Shown here: positions 13,501 through 23,279 of the stretch, piece after piece | How positions within the stretch are numbered: position 1 is the stretch's first letter | How the letters are laid out: the number at the start of each line of letters is the position of its first letter | Assembly (NCBI RefSeq): GCF_040802235.1 | Contig: NC_133166.1 | Span: 118,744,991 to 118,808,990, forward strand | From: Manis javanica | Lineage: Eukaryota > Chordata > Mammalia > Pholidota > Manidae | DNA length: 64,000 bases | Direction of reading: 5' to 3' | Notes under the pieces: model-generated | What the model was told of the DNA's origin: nothing | The model's input: only the letters and a program-made list of their open reading frames with translations | Databases searched by the model: none | Translations under genes and position numbers: made by a program

Positions 13501-14744
13501 GGACTGTGGGTGGGAGGGGCTGGTTGATGTCCTACCTCTCCCCTGCTCACTATGGCCAGGCCACATGGGGGCGCAGATGGCAAGTCTCTGGTTTGGTGAC
13601 TCACTCCTAATGCTGGGGACCACGGACCCGCAGGCCTCACCCACAGCCTGTAGGGCTGTCGCTGGGTCCTGAGTCTGGCTGGGTTTGCAGCCGAGAGACT
13701 CCGTGTCCCCTACTCCCTCCTCCAGTGCTGAAGCCAGCTGGAGCCACCCACATACCACATGGAGCCCCAGCCAGGCCGAGGACGGCCCCCAGGCTGCTGC
13801 TCAAGACTGTGGGGTGCAGCCAGGACCCAGGGCAGCAGAGCTGCTCCCTGGACACCCACTAAGGGGCAGGGGGTCGGTGGGGGATAGAGGAGCAGCCGAT
13901 GGGCCCCTGAGTCTGCCCCTCTGCCGTCTGAGGCTGCTGCTGCCTGTCTGTCCTGTGTGACGTCCAGCAGCTCGTACACCCTTCCTGGGTCCAGGTTCCT
14001 CATTTATGAAATAAGGGGCTGGTGCTAGCAGGGCCGCAGCATAGAACTGCACACACACACACCCCGTGGAGGTGAGAGAAGGCACTGAGAGGCAGCGCGC
14101 GTGCAGGCTGCGGGCTCTGGGGTCAGGCTGCGGCACCCGGAAGGAACGCTGCCTCTTTCTTCCCGCAAAGTTTGGTCTGCAGGACCTGTGCTCGCAGTGG
14201 GGGTCTGCCTACGGGGTGTCTGGTTTCAGTTGTCACAGAAGGGCTGCCCTGAGGCTCCAGCCTTGTTGACTAGCCCCCGCCCCTCCCGGTGCTGGTGTCC
14301 AGGCATCTGCCCACTGTGGACCCTCCTCAACACGTGTCTAGAGAAATCTCTGGGACTCCTGCTGCCCCGCGGTCCTGCCCTCTCCTTTAACCCTCCCGGT
14401 GCAGGCTCCATGGGGGCCCCGGAAGTCCTGCTCTGAACCCCCCCGCCCACATTATAGACCTGACTACGGGCCTCTCTACCCGCCTCCCTCCCGCCCCTGC
14501 CCCCTCCCCGTCCCACCTGCCCGGCTCTCCCGCCACCCCCACACTCACTGAGCGCTCAGCACAGGAGCACAGGCCGAAGAGTCCTCGCGACAGGAGAGGA
14601 GAGGGAGTCTCCAGCGGCGGGGTGCCCTTCCAGAGTGTCACCCAGAGTCCAACCCCCTCCCTGATTCCCGATCTGGCCCCATTCCCCCACCCCTGCACCC
14701 CGCTCACCCTCACCGGTCCTTTTCCCAGCACCCCAACAGTCACA

Positions 14745-15063
14745 GCGCTCTGCTTCACTCCTCTTTATTTCATTAGGCAAGTAGCCAGGGGAGTCCCAGT
14801 GGGGATGCGGTGGGACGGGGGAGAGTTGCCAGCTCCTGTCCTGTTGGAAGACCTGTGGGGGCAGCAAAGGAGGCCTGGGGGGCTATGGGATCATTCTGTG
14901 TACCTGCCCCACTCCCTGAGAGGTCCCTGCTCTCCCACCCTCTACTAAGGAGCTGGGGTCTCCAAGCAGGGCTTGCTGCACCCAAGGGTGGGTATGTGGG
15001 GCTGGCCCACAACAGAGGCCAGCCCACCACGGGGAGCCCCAGCCTCTTACCCAGGCCTCAGGC
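14745..15063 (-). other. PPP1R32: PPP1R32 3' UTR
   Basis: Sequence between the TGA and the canonical polyadenylation hexamer. The end is inferred from the hexamer, not observed. Confidence 0.6.
14764..14769 (-). terminator. PPP1R32: PPP1R32 polyadenylation signal
   Basis: Minus-strand AATAAA (in aatgaaataaagaggag) 295 bp downstream of the PPP1R32 stop. It is a canonical hexamer at a sensible 3' UTR length; cleavage is expected near 14745. Confidence 0.75.
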
Positions 15064-15133
15064 TCAGCTAGGCATGGTGAAGCGGCTGCTGTGAGGTGTG
15101 GCTCCGTAGAAGGGGTCTGCTGAGAGCGGCGTT
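15064..15133 (-). CDS. PPP1R32: PPP1R32 coding exon 12 (terminal)
   Basis: 70 nt, residues 401-423 and the TGA at 15064-15066. Acceptor ccaatgcag. Encodes TPLSADPFYGATPHSSRFTM then PS and stop. Confidence 0.93.
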
Positions 15134-18100
15134 CTGCATTGGGGATGGGGTACAGATGAGGGAGGGGTAGGATGGGGAGGCTGCCCCTCTTCTGCCTGCC
15201 CCTCCCTGTGGGGGCCAGCCCTCAGCCAGGGTGGCCAAGTCACAGACATCTTTGCCTGCCAACTCTGAGCCATCATGGGTATAAGTGTAATTTCTGAGGA
15301 ATTGAATTAGCAGAAAGGAGTCAGAGTAAGGCAGAGCCACAGTCTGCTCAGCTTAGTCCCCACCCTACACGCAGCCCACAGGGAGCAGGTGTGGGGCTGC
15401 GGGCCCCTGGGAAGGTTTGCCAAATCCCAGGGCACCCGCAGTGGGGTGGCGTGGGGGGCAGCTGTTCAGAGGGAGGGCAAAGAGGCGTGGGGGAGGAGGA
15501 GCCCACGTGGGCAGGAGAAGCAATGAACAGGCCAGAGAGAGGAGACAGGCCGCTCAGGCAGATGGAGGAGGAGAGGCCTGGGGAAAGGTCTAGATGCAGC
15601 CGAGATGAGGCTGGGGAGAAGGGACAGAGGCCAGCTACCTTCCCCCGTGGGGGTGCAAGCGCCGCAGGCTCTCCGTGGGGTTGGGGGAGGCTTCCATGCA
15701 TGTGACTGGCTGGTTGAGGGTGTAGCCCCTGAGCTTCTGGGGCTGGACACCATGTCGAGTCCAGCCTTCACGGTCTAGCCCCCTGGGGATGTTCTCGAAG
15801 TACCTGCAGCACAGGAGGCCTTGGTGGGCAGCCGGCCTCTGCCCTCCTCCGCAGCCCCTCCGCCTTCTCCAGCCTGAGCCTGGGCTCCAGCGGAGCACAA
15901 ATGGCCTCAGGTTCCTGCAGCCTCTGGCCCTGGGGCATGCTGTCCCCTCTGACAGGCACTCCCTAAGGCCCTATCCACTTGGGGCACCTTCCCTTGGCTC
16001 TGCCCTGATGTCGAGGTGGCACTTTGGAGTGTCAAGGACTGTTTAAGTGATGCCTCCCTCCCTGGCCTATGAACTTCTCAGGGGCTGAGGGGGATGGTTG
16101 GGGCGGGGACCCCCACCTCATCCATTTCTCTCTAGGCATTCAACTTTTCTTACACTTGCCAATATTTCCTGAGCACTGGGCCAGGTTTTAAGGTGCCAAG
16201 ATGGGTAAGATGGGGGCCCCACCCTTGAGCTTACAAAATAAGGGTGCAGAGAGAGAGAATGAGAAAAATCAGAGAGTATAAGCCCTGGTGGCTCTGGGCG
16301 CACCAGGGAGGAGCAGGTGCCTGACACCTGGCGTGAGCTCAGGAAACACCTACAGGCAGGTGAGGAAAGGGTCCAGCAGAGATGGCTGGGGCTGAGGGGC
16401 TGCTGCAGCCACAGGAGGGGGCATTGCCTGGCAACAGGCAGGGACACAGCTGTCCCCCAACTCCCCCAAGGAGGCTCTGTGCCTCCCCTCCCCCTCCGTG
16501 GGAAACTGAAACAGACACAGGGGTCCTGCACCACCTCTTCCCTCTGAGCCTCGGGGTCCCCATCCAAAAGAGGGGGAGTTAGCCCTAAGCAAGAGGGGGC
16601 ATCTTAGGAGACTGAAGAGTTGGGGGGTAGTGTGGACATGGATGACACATGCTGACAAATAGATGGCAGATGCCCTGAGGGAGGATTTCGTCCCAGGAAT
16701 GATACCTCCTTGTCCCACCCCTGCAACACAGTCCCCAGTCCTGGCCCTGGGGGACCCCCATGGCTCTAGGGCCACTTCCTCCTGGAGGCCTTTCCTGATG
16801 ACCAGGACACTCACTCCTTGCCCAGGACTTACACAGAGCTTACCTTCTGAAGGAGAATGGAGCCCACCTCCTTGGACTAGATTGTCTTAACAGATGCTGT
16901 AGCTCCACCTAGACCCCCCTGAACCCCCTTATTCCCTAGCCCACCAACCTGGCCACCAGTGACCTGCACTGCATCTGTGTAGGAAGGCTGCCCTTGGGGT
17001 GTTGGAGCCTGCTTTGCCTAAGGAAGCAGGTAACTGGGATTTAATACCGCCCCTGGGCACAGCCCTTAACCAATGACTGAAGGGTGTGAGGGTATGAATA
17101 CCCCAGCTCTCTCAGCCCTTGGCAGGGATAATTCTGAATTGTGTGTTTGCAGCATTCCAGAGTCTCCCCGCAGGATATGTGTCCTAATAACACATCCACA
17201 ATAACACAGCCCATAATGGCTGCCTTTCCTCCCCCATCCCACTTCTCACTCCTCCATATCCCCCAGTAAAGGGCTTGCACGCAAATCCTTCACTCAGGGT
17301 CTGCTTCTGGGAGAAGGCATGTTAAATCAGTGCTAGTTTTTTCCCCATGAGGCTGTGCACTCACTACTTGTCCCAATCTCAGTCTCCCTATGGGTCCAGC
17401 TTCATAACCCTGGATATGGGCAGGGAAGGGGCGCTCACCCTTGGTTGTAGGTGGTCAAGTAGTGATTATCCTTGTCGGGGTCATAGGGGCTCGGGACATA
17501 GCTAGGGTTGTTAAGGCTGAACCCTGTGGGCTCCTGCACAAGAGGGATAGAGGGGACCTGTCAGGTGAGGAGGGGGTGGGGACTTGGGGGTGGGCGCTGG
17601 GCGCCCCAGACCTCACCTTGTTCCCCACAGTCTCCCGGCCAAGCGGGGCAACATCTGTCGGCTGCGCTCTCTGCGGGGGCCGGAATTGCCAGCGGCTCAT
17701 GCTGCTGGGTTCTGGGCTCATACTGACCTGTGGGGGACAGAGCCACCAGGAGGCAGCCAGGACAGAGGGAGCCGCACATGCAGCTCCAACCTGCCCCTGG
17801 GTATGGGCAGGGAAGGGGGCTCCAGTCCTTCCCCTGCAGGCAGGCTGACTTCACTGTTCCAAACATGCCCCTTCCCCCCCAGCCCCGAAGCCTCTACCTG
17901 TCAGTGTAGGAAGGCCAAACGTCCCAGTTCTGCCCATTCCTCAGGGCCGGGGTCTGATGCTGCCTCATCCAGGAAACCCCCCTACCTCCTCCCCTCTGAG
18001 TGCTGCCCAAGGCCACTCACTCTGGGGTTCAGAGTCCTGTCATTGGTGCGGCTGAAGGCCGTCTCGCGCTCGGAGCCCCTGGCCAGCGCTGGCAGGAATT

Positions 18101-21100
18101 CATCTCCCTAAGGAGCAAGGCACCAGAGCCTGGGCCTTCCAGGACCTTCCAGCACACCATTCTAACCACCCCCAGGAGGACCCCAGCTTGGGCACACAGA
18201 CGCCCCTTGACCCAAGGCACCGCAGCCTGGGTCTTCCAGCGCGTCATCCTGACCACTCCCAGGGGGACCCCAGCCCAGGCACACAGACGTCCCTTGACCC
18301 AGCTCAGCTTACATGCGGGTGGGTCATGGGGAGAAAGTCGGCCTTGGTGACACTCCGGCTGGGGAGGAGAGGCTAGAAAGAGGCCAGCGGGGGAGCATCA
18401 GCCTGCAGAGGCAGCTGCCCCCTTGTCCTGAGAACAGATGGTGTGATGACAGGACAGGAGAGAATGTGGGGAGGAAGGAACGGAGGGCAGCACAGCCCTG
18501 GGTTCTGACTGCGCTCTGAGGGACACTGGTTCTGCCCCTTCTCCTCTTTGGACCTCAGTCTTCTCATCCACAAACTGGGTGAATTGAACCAAAGGAGCAG
18601 TTTTCACCCAAGTCCCTTCATCTGTGTTTGAACAAAGGCTTCTGCAGCTCAGATTTTTAAAAAAAGATAGAAACCCCCAGATGAGATGTCAGTGTAGGAA
18701 GGCCAAACGTCCCAATTCTGCCCATTCCTCAGGGCCGGGGTCTGATGCTGCCTCATCCAGGAAACCCCCCTACCTCCTCCCCTCTGAGTGCTGCCCAAGG
18801 CCACTCACTCTGGGGTTCACCCTGAGATTCTCATGGGGCTCAGCCTGACTAACCGGGTTCCCAGGGAGGGCCTGGGAGGGTGGCTGGAAGACATTCGGGT
18901 TCTTGCTAGATTCTTCTGTGAAGCCGGTCTCCTCCTTGGCACCAATCGATCTCTTCTGCAGGAGATCTGCCAAAGATAGCCTCCTGTGCTGCCCCTGCCA
19001 CCAGCCGCCACCCCCCCAGGGCCTGCAGAGGCTCAGAAGAGTCCCAGCAGGGGTGGGTGGAGGGAGCTGCTCCCAGGATCTGGAAGCCTGAGCCTCCGGG
19101 ATCCCGGGCATTGGGACTCCGGAGTGCAGGGCAGAGCGGAGCAGAGGGGGGGCCCGCAGGGACAGAAGCGCCTCAGCAGGCTCAGCGGCCCTCCTGAGCA
19201 AGCATTTGTCCTCTGGGGCTCGGCAGGCCCATGGGCTGAGTTCAGCCCAACTCCCCAAGCTGCCTGCATGCCCTCCTTTCTTTCATTGGTGCCTTCTTAG
19301 TCCTGTGCCAGCTCCAGGTGCCCCAGTGTCTCTCCTAGGGGTGGGGGATAGGGAGGTGTGGTGGGAGGGAGGCATGAGCTCTGAGATATGCCTACCTGGC
19401 TGGTTTGAAGGCTCCTTGAGGTATTTGGAGTTATACTCAGAAGTCATGAAGCGCGGGCCCTGGAACACAGAGGGTGGAGCGATGGGGGACCCAGGCAGCC
19501 CAGGGCCTGGAGGTGCTCCACGTACACCCCGTTCTGAGGAGCAGGGCCGGGCAGCAGATCCCATGGCAATGACAGCTAAGTCCCATTCCATACTGGACTC
19601 CTGCTAATGACCAGAGGGCTTCCAGAGTCCCCGGGCCCAGCGCAGGAGGGGCCCAAAGAAAGGAAGAGGATGAGGGGTGAAAACAGGGACTCCCTTCACT
19701 CTGCTTCCTGGGGCTCAGGGCGTCGGCATGGGGTGGAGCTCAGCAGATTGTGCTAAGACATGAATAAGAAAGCCCAGGGTGACCACTTTATGCCATTTTG
19801 GAAATGCCAAATGTCCACTCCTCTGCTCTCCCTGGTTCTCCTTGGTGCCCTGAGCCCACGGCCAGTCAGTGCTTTGGGTGAGTCAGTGCAGCACCTCTCA
19901 AGGAGCCCAGCTCACGGCCCTCTGGGGGGCTGCCTACTCACGTGTCGGGCGTTCTCCCACTCCACTGAGCCCTTGCCCTGCTGCTGGTGGAGCGGTGGCC
20001 TGTCCTTGGGTTCCAGCCCTGTGATGGCCTGGGGCCCATAGTCCTGGGTGTCAAAATGGACCTTCCTGACCTGGGAGGAGGGAATGGCTGATCACCCCTC
20101 CAGGTGAGGCGCTGGCAGTCACATTGTGACGCAGATTCTGCCCTTGACCCTCACAACGTCTGCACAGCAGGGGTCCCTTTACAGTGCTGTCATGCCCCTC
20201 CTCTGCTCAGAGCCCCGGGATTCCCATCCTGACTGCAGCCCACAGGACCGCAGCTCCTCCCTCGGCTCCAGCCACCTGCCTCTCGCTGCCCTCCTCCCAG
20301 AGACCTCCCGCCTCAGGCCCCTGCGCTTGCTGTCTGCATGACCGGGCACACACTTCCCTCACACCGTTGTGTTTGGAGGAGCACACCCCCCTCAAGGCTT
20401 GGTCTAAGGTCTCTTTTCTGGCCCTCCTTCATTTCTGCTTCACCCCCGCCCTTCCTTGTGCTTTTGCCCCAGCACGATCACCTTCAAATATAGAAGAGAT
20501 GTTCAGAACATACTGGTTGAGCGAATGAATGAATGCATGAATGAATGAATGAATGCTTTAGCATTCATTCTGCTGCTGCTGCTGCTAAGGATGGTGGTCA
20601 TGAAGATGATGGAAGTGAGACAATGGCAACAGTGAATGTGATGACGGCAGAGTGGGTGGTCTGGGCTTGGCGACGTGGATAGGACAGATGATGGACATCA
20701 TGGGGCTGGGATGGGATGGGACTGGGGCCAGAGATGGGGATGGTGGAGACGGCAGTAGCGACAGGAGGGGGAGGTGACGGTGGGAATGAGGACAAACGTG
20801 GCAAAGCGAGTGGCGCCAGCCAATGGTGGCTCCTCCATGCTCAGTCTTCTCAGCCTTGGCCGGTTCTTGGCAGTGCAGTCCCACCCTGCTGGAGGGCTCC
20901 CGCCCTCTCCTCCCCTCAGCCTCCCTCCACCTCAGCCTAGCCACCGCCTGCCTGCCTGGCCCTGGCCCGGCACCTCCTTGGTGGCAGTTGCTGCACTGGG
21001 CTTTTCCCGACAGTAGCCTGAGCTGGTCTGGTGTATGTTCCAGGGCAACGGATATTTGCCATCAGGCACCTCCAGGGGGCGGTAACTCTGACTGGTCACA

Positions 21101-22115
21101 GTCTGGAAACTGTGATGGACTTGTTCCCTGCGGATAGGGCAGAAGCAGGAGTTATTACCACCAAGACCACCTGCCTTTGTCCCTTGGAGGCAGCAATACC
21201 TGTCTCCAGAAATTTCCCACCTCCCTCAAACCTCCCACAGGTGCCTCAAGAGTCCATCTGCCTTTGGGCCCCAGACTGGGCACCATGCCCTGAGTCCCCC
21301 CAGACCCTAGACCCAGGCCAAGCAAGGCTCAGAGTCCCCATGCACAGAGCCTGGGGTTGGCCTGACGAGTAACAATGGCCCTGAGAGCAAAGGCCCAGCA
21401 GGGCAGGGGTGAGAAGGGCTTGCTCAGAGCATACCCCGTGGCTGGGCTCTCCAGGGCATCAAGATTGGCTCGGTAGGAAACCACGGGCCGGTAATTTGAT
21501 CTGTAGCCCGTGCCTTGGTGACTGCCCACGCGGGGCTGGAAGTCCTTCCGACCTGCCAGAGGAGAAGCAGGTCAGCAGATGGGCGGGCGAGCCGTGAGCT
21601 GGGCTTCCCAGGCAGGGCCAGCACTCCACCCATCCCCTCTGCCCCGAGGGGCCCAAGGGTCCCTGTGATGGAGGAGGCACAGAGCCAGGGCAGGAACAAG
21701 GGGAGGATAGGAGCCGGGAAAGCCTGGCCCTTTGGGATGGTGGCAGCAGGAAATGGAGTCAGTGGGGTGGACACAAGGTCAGTGTGGCAGGATCGCAGGA
21801 TAGATTTCTGGGAGGGAAAGCAGGGCAAGGCCTGCCTGACAATACAGGTGTGCACACCATCCTTGGGGGTCTCAGGGAACAAATCAGTTCAGTGTGCTGG
21901 TGTCTCTCTGAATATGTGATAGGCCAGAGGAGCTGCTCCTCTCCCATCGGGAGGGTAACCCACTCCTGCCCTGTGTTGGGGGGTGGCTCCTGCACAAAGG
22001 TGCCCTCACCGTAGGCTGTGCAGTAGCTGGTAGCATAGAAATTCAGAGGGTCCGTGCAGCCCCCTGAACTCATCTTCACATAAGGGGAGACAACCCCCAG
22101 CGGGAGCTTCCCCAT
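15064..22115 (-). CDS. PPP1R32: Protein phosphatase 1 regulatory subunit 32 (whole gene, 12 coding exons)
   Basis: Twelve minus-strand coding exons join in frame to 1272 nt: 423 residues and a TGA, close to the about 425 residues I recall for human PPP1R32/SAXO4 (C11orf66). All introns are GT-AG and phases agree throughout. The protein starts MGKLPLGVVSPYVKMSSGG and ends PHSSRFTMPS. It is soluble, with many Tyr/Gly/Pro motifs (FYATSYCTAYG, GTGYRSNYRPVVSY, SEYNSKYL, LTTYNQGYF) typical of microtubule-associated SAXO-like proteins. Lys129-Val-His-Phe132 is a PP1-docking RVxF-type motif, matching the family's known PP1 binding. The family is expressed in ciliated cells and testis. The start ATG lies seven bases after an acceptor (ccccacag), so a non-coding first exon is expected further upstream, near the X-box pair at about 22.74 kb. 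No frameshift or premature stop is present. An alternative exon 6 end is possible. Confidence 0.95.
15639..15803 (-). CDS. PPP1R32: PPP1R32 coding exon 11
   Basis: 165 nt, residues 346-401. Acceptor gtgctgcag, donor AAG|GTAGCT. Encodes YFENIPRGLDREGWTRHGVQ and ends LRRLHPHGG. Confidence 0.94.
16160..16262 (-). repeat. L2 LINE fragment
   Basis: Has aatatttcctgagcactggg, ccaggttttaaggtgcc and cttgagcttacaaaataag in reverse L2 order. Confidence 0.5.
16423..16435. promoter_or_regulatory. X-box-like motif in PPP1R32 intron 10
   Basis: ATTGCC-T-GGCAAC is a near-palindrome differing at one position from the X-box halves GTNRCC and RGYAAC. It differs by one base from the first motif upstream of the gene (22729-22741). 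Confidence 0.35.
17439..17533 (-). CDS. PPP1R32: PPP1R32 coding exon 10
   Basis: 95 nt, residues 315-346 (split). Acceptor cttgtgcag, donor GG|GTGAGC; only 83 bp of intron separates it from exon 9. Encodes EPTGFSLNNPSYVPSPYDPD and ends YLTTYNQG. Confidence 0.94.
17617..17727 (-). CDS. PPP1R32: PPP1R32 coding exon 9
   Basis: 111 nt, residues 278-314, phase 0. Acceptor cccccacag, donor AAG|GTGAGG. Begins VSMSPEPSSMSRWQFRPPQR and ends LGRETVGNK. Confidence 0.94.
17899..18031. repeat. 133-bp duplication, source copy (exon 8 end + intron 8)
   Basis: Matches 18687-18819 base for base except for one G/A difference (ccagttc against ccaattc). It includes the last 11 nt of PPP1R32 exon 8, its GTGAGT donor and about 120 bp of intron 8. 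It is taken as the source because it sits in its natural gene context. Confidence 0.95.
18021..18107 (-). CDS. PPP1R32: PPP1R32 coding exon 8
   Basis: 87 nt, residues 249-277, phase 0. Acceptor gctccttag, donor AGA|GTGAGT. Encodes GDEFLPALARGSERETAFSR and ends DRTLNPR. Its last 11 nt and donor are duplicated at 18809-18819 in intron 6. Confidence 0.94.
18127..18301. repeat. Imperfect tandem duplication in PPP1R32 intron 7
   Basis: Two adjacent diverged units of about 87-97 bp share agcctggg-cttcc, aggaccccagc-like and cacacagacg-cccttgaccca segments. They occupy most of the 205-bp intron. Confidence 0.8.
18313..18372 (-). CDS. PPP1R32: PPP1R32 coding exon 7
   Basis: 60 nt, residues 229-248, phase 0 at both ends. 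Acceptor ctttctag; a later AG (cccccag-like) occurs within the exon but would break the frame. Donor CAT|GTAAGC. Encodes PLLPSRSVTKADFLPMTHPH. Confidence 0.9.
18490..18605 (+). repeat. MIR SINE fragment
   Basis: Direct MIR order: gggttctgactgcgctctga, then ggacctcagtcttctcatcc and acaaactggg. Lies in PPP1R32 intron 6 beside the duplicated block. Confidence 0.6.
18687..18819. repeat. 133-bp duplication, derived copy in PPP1R32 intron 6
   Basis: Direct-orientation copy of 17899-18031, 788 bp away, with one mismatch. It brings a complete AGA|GTGAGT donor to 18808, close to exon 6. The near identity implies a recent event or an assembly error. Confidence 0.95.
18854..18966 (-). CDS. PPP1R32: PPP1R32 coding exon 6
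   Basis: 113 nt, residues 191-228. Acceptor tttggcag; donor CCG|GTTAGT, weaker than the other donors in the gene. Encodes LLQKRSIGAKEETGFTEE and ends SQALPGNP. A second donor, GTGAGT, carried in by a local duplication, lies 45 nt downstream at 18808 and would extend the exon by 15 in-frame codons. Confidence 0.9.
19396..19459 (-). CDS. PPP1R32: PPP1R32 coding exon 5
   Basis: 64 nt, residues 170-191 (split). Acceptor tgttccag, donor CAG|GTAGGC. Encodes GPRFMTSEYNSKYLKEPSNQ. Confidence 0.93.
19942..20070 (-). CDS. PPP1R32: PPP1R32 coding exon 4 (PP1-docking motif)
   Basis: 129 nt, residues 127-169, phase 0 at both ends. Acceptor cctcccag, donor CAC|GTGAGT. Begins VRKVHFDTQDYGPQAITGLE; KVHF at 129-132 fits the [RK]-[VI]-x-[FW] PP1-binding consensus. 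Confidence 0.94.
20480..20590. repeat. (GAAT)n and (CTG)n simple repeats at an L2-like 3' end
   Basis: ggttgagcgaatgaatgaat and further tgaa units (20522-20555), then five CTG units from 20571. The first part looks like an L2 3' tail; it is in PPP1R32 intron 3. Confidence 0.7.
20974..21127 (-). CDS. PPP1R32: PPP1R32 coding exon 3
   Basis: 154 nt, residues 75-126. Acceptor tatccgcag, donor GAG|GTGCCG. Encodes SFQTVTSQSYRPLEVPDGKY and ends ATATKE. Confidence 0.93.
21435..21552 (-). CDS. PPP1R32: PPP1R32 coding exon 2
   Basis: 118 nt, residues 36-75. Acceptor ctctggcag, donor GG|GTATGC. Encodes RKDFQPRVGSHQGTGYRSNY, closely matching the human counterpart. Confidence 0.93.
22010..22115 (-). CDS. 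PPP1R32: PPP1R32 coding exon 1
   Basis: 106 nt, residues 1-36 (last codon split). The acceptor is just upstream (exon begins 22122, after tgccccacag) and the donor is G|GTGAGG. Carries the conserved start MGKLPLGVVSPYVKM and ends SYCTAYG. Confidence 0.94.
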
Positions 22116-22727
22116 TATAATGCTGTGGGGCAGGGCCCCGGGGGGCCTAGGAAGGAAGTGCAAGGAGCCCATTGGTCCAGCAGCTCAAGGGCCCTGAGCC
22201 TGCCCTAGGCCCACGCTGCAGAGACCACAGGGGTGATCGGACCCCACCCAGCCAGCCCCTTTCCCCCAACCCCCACCCCCGCCTGTCCCTCTCCACCATT
22301 GTCAGCACTTATGGGCACAAGTGCCCATTTCCCTTCCCCACACCTTATTATTACCTCCCCATTTTATAGCCAGGAAGCAGGTTCCAAGTGATGAAGGATT
22401 AGCTCATAATAGGTGGATTCAGACCCAGGGTACCTGACTTCTCAGCCTCCTATGTTAACCCCCGTACGTCCTCCTCTGGGGACTGAACAGCCAGACAACC
22501 TCCCTCCCAGGAATTCTTGACTCCCCAAGTCTCTCTCTCAGCTCTCTCAGCCTTGTACCCCACCCTGCTAGAAGTTCTTTGGCTCTTTGCCAGCCCAGCT
22601 GCAGCTGGCCCCACCCTCACCTGCCCTCCGCAGTGGCTCTGAGGTCGGGCAAGAGGCTGAAGGAGGCAGGAGCTGCTCCAGAGAAGCCTGGGCCCTCTGG
22701 GAGGTGGCCAGGCCAGGAGAAACAGTG

Positions 22728-22755
22728 CATTGCCTAGCAACCAATGCCTAGCAAC
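22728..22755. promoter_or_regulatory. PPP1R32: Tandem X-box-like pair upstream of PPP1R32
   Basis: Two abutting 14-bp units, cattgcctagcaac and caatgcctagcaac, each with a perfect RGYAAC half (AGCAAC). The left halves are ATTGCC (one mismatch) and AATGCC (two). They lie about 610 bp upstream of the PPP1R32 ATG, where the non-coding first exon and promoter should be. RFX factors act through such sites in ciliary genes, fitting the gene's biology. Confidence 0.5.
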
Positions 22756-22934
22756 GGCATGCCCACGCTTCTGAAGCCTTTCTAGGGCCAGAGCTCTCTG
22801 AGGGGCTGACCTGGCTGGGAGTCAGGGCCAGCCACTGCCCAGGCCAGGTCCTGCCTCCTCCACTCTGGCCTCCCTCAACAAGGCTGGGCAGAGCTGCTGG
22901 CTGAGTCACATGCAATGAAAGCTAATCCCAACGA

Positions 22935-23130
22935 TCACTCCCCTTTATTGAGTACCCACTTATACCAGACACTTTACATCCTTTATCTCCAACCCTCTGG
23001 GTAGCTCCTCCAGGTAGCTATTATTATCCCTCTTTTCTGGGGGAAAATGAGGCTTAGATGAGCAAAGTGTCTTGACAGGCTGGAAATCTTACAAGCAGAA
23101 AATAGCAGAGTTGAGAGTCAAACGTGGGTG
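22935..23130 (-). repeat. MIR SINE
   Basis: Reverse MIR: ctttattgagtacccactta, tagctattattatccctctt and aaaatgaggcttagatgagc in order. Confidence 0.65.
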
Positions 23131-23279
23131 GGTCCAGATCCCATTCTTAAACCTCTCGGTGGTCTTTACTGGGCTCTGCTAGAGCCAAATCTGTGTCAAG
23201 CTCTTTCACATACAGCACCTTGTACAATCCCCCAAACCACACAGGGGACGGGGTGCTGTTATGACAGGGCCAAAAAACC

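Larger units (their letters stand above)
3942..14740. other. Intergenic region LRRC10B-PPP1R32
   Basis: No conserved coding exon is recognised in about 10.8 kb. It holds MIR, L2, L1M 3' UTR and old LTR remnants (for example around 8.1-8.6 and 10.4-10.86 kb), plus simple repeats listed separately. Short open frames in both strands cross repeats and look like chance. Confidence 0.6.
15804..17438 (-). other. PPP1R32: PPP1R32 intron 10 (1635 bp)
   Basis: The longest coding-region intron. It holds an L2-like fragment near 16160-16260 and an X-box-like motif at 16423-16435. No further exon was recognised. Confidence 0.7.

Noticed and set aside
13252-13758. Opposed Cys/Val- and His/Thr-rich open frames near 13.3-13.7 kb
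   Set aside because: They are translations of a GT/CA-rich simple repeat.
18349-18372. Alternative acceptor inside PPP1R32 exon 7 (after ctcccctcccag-like tract)
   Set aside because: It would shift the frame; the ctttctag acceptor at 18373 keeps phase 0 and gives the family sequence LLP-x-x-SVTK.
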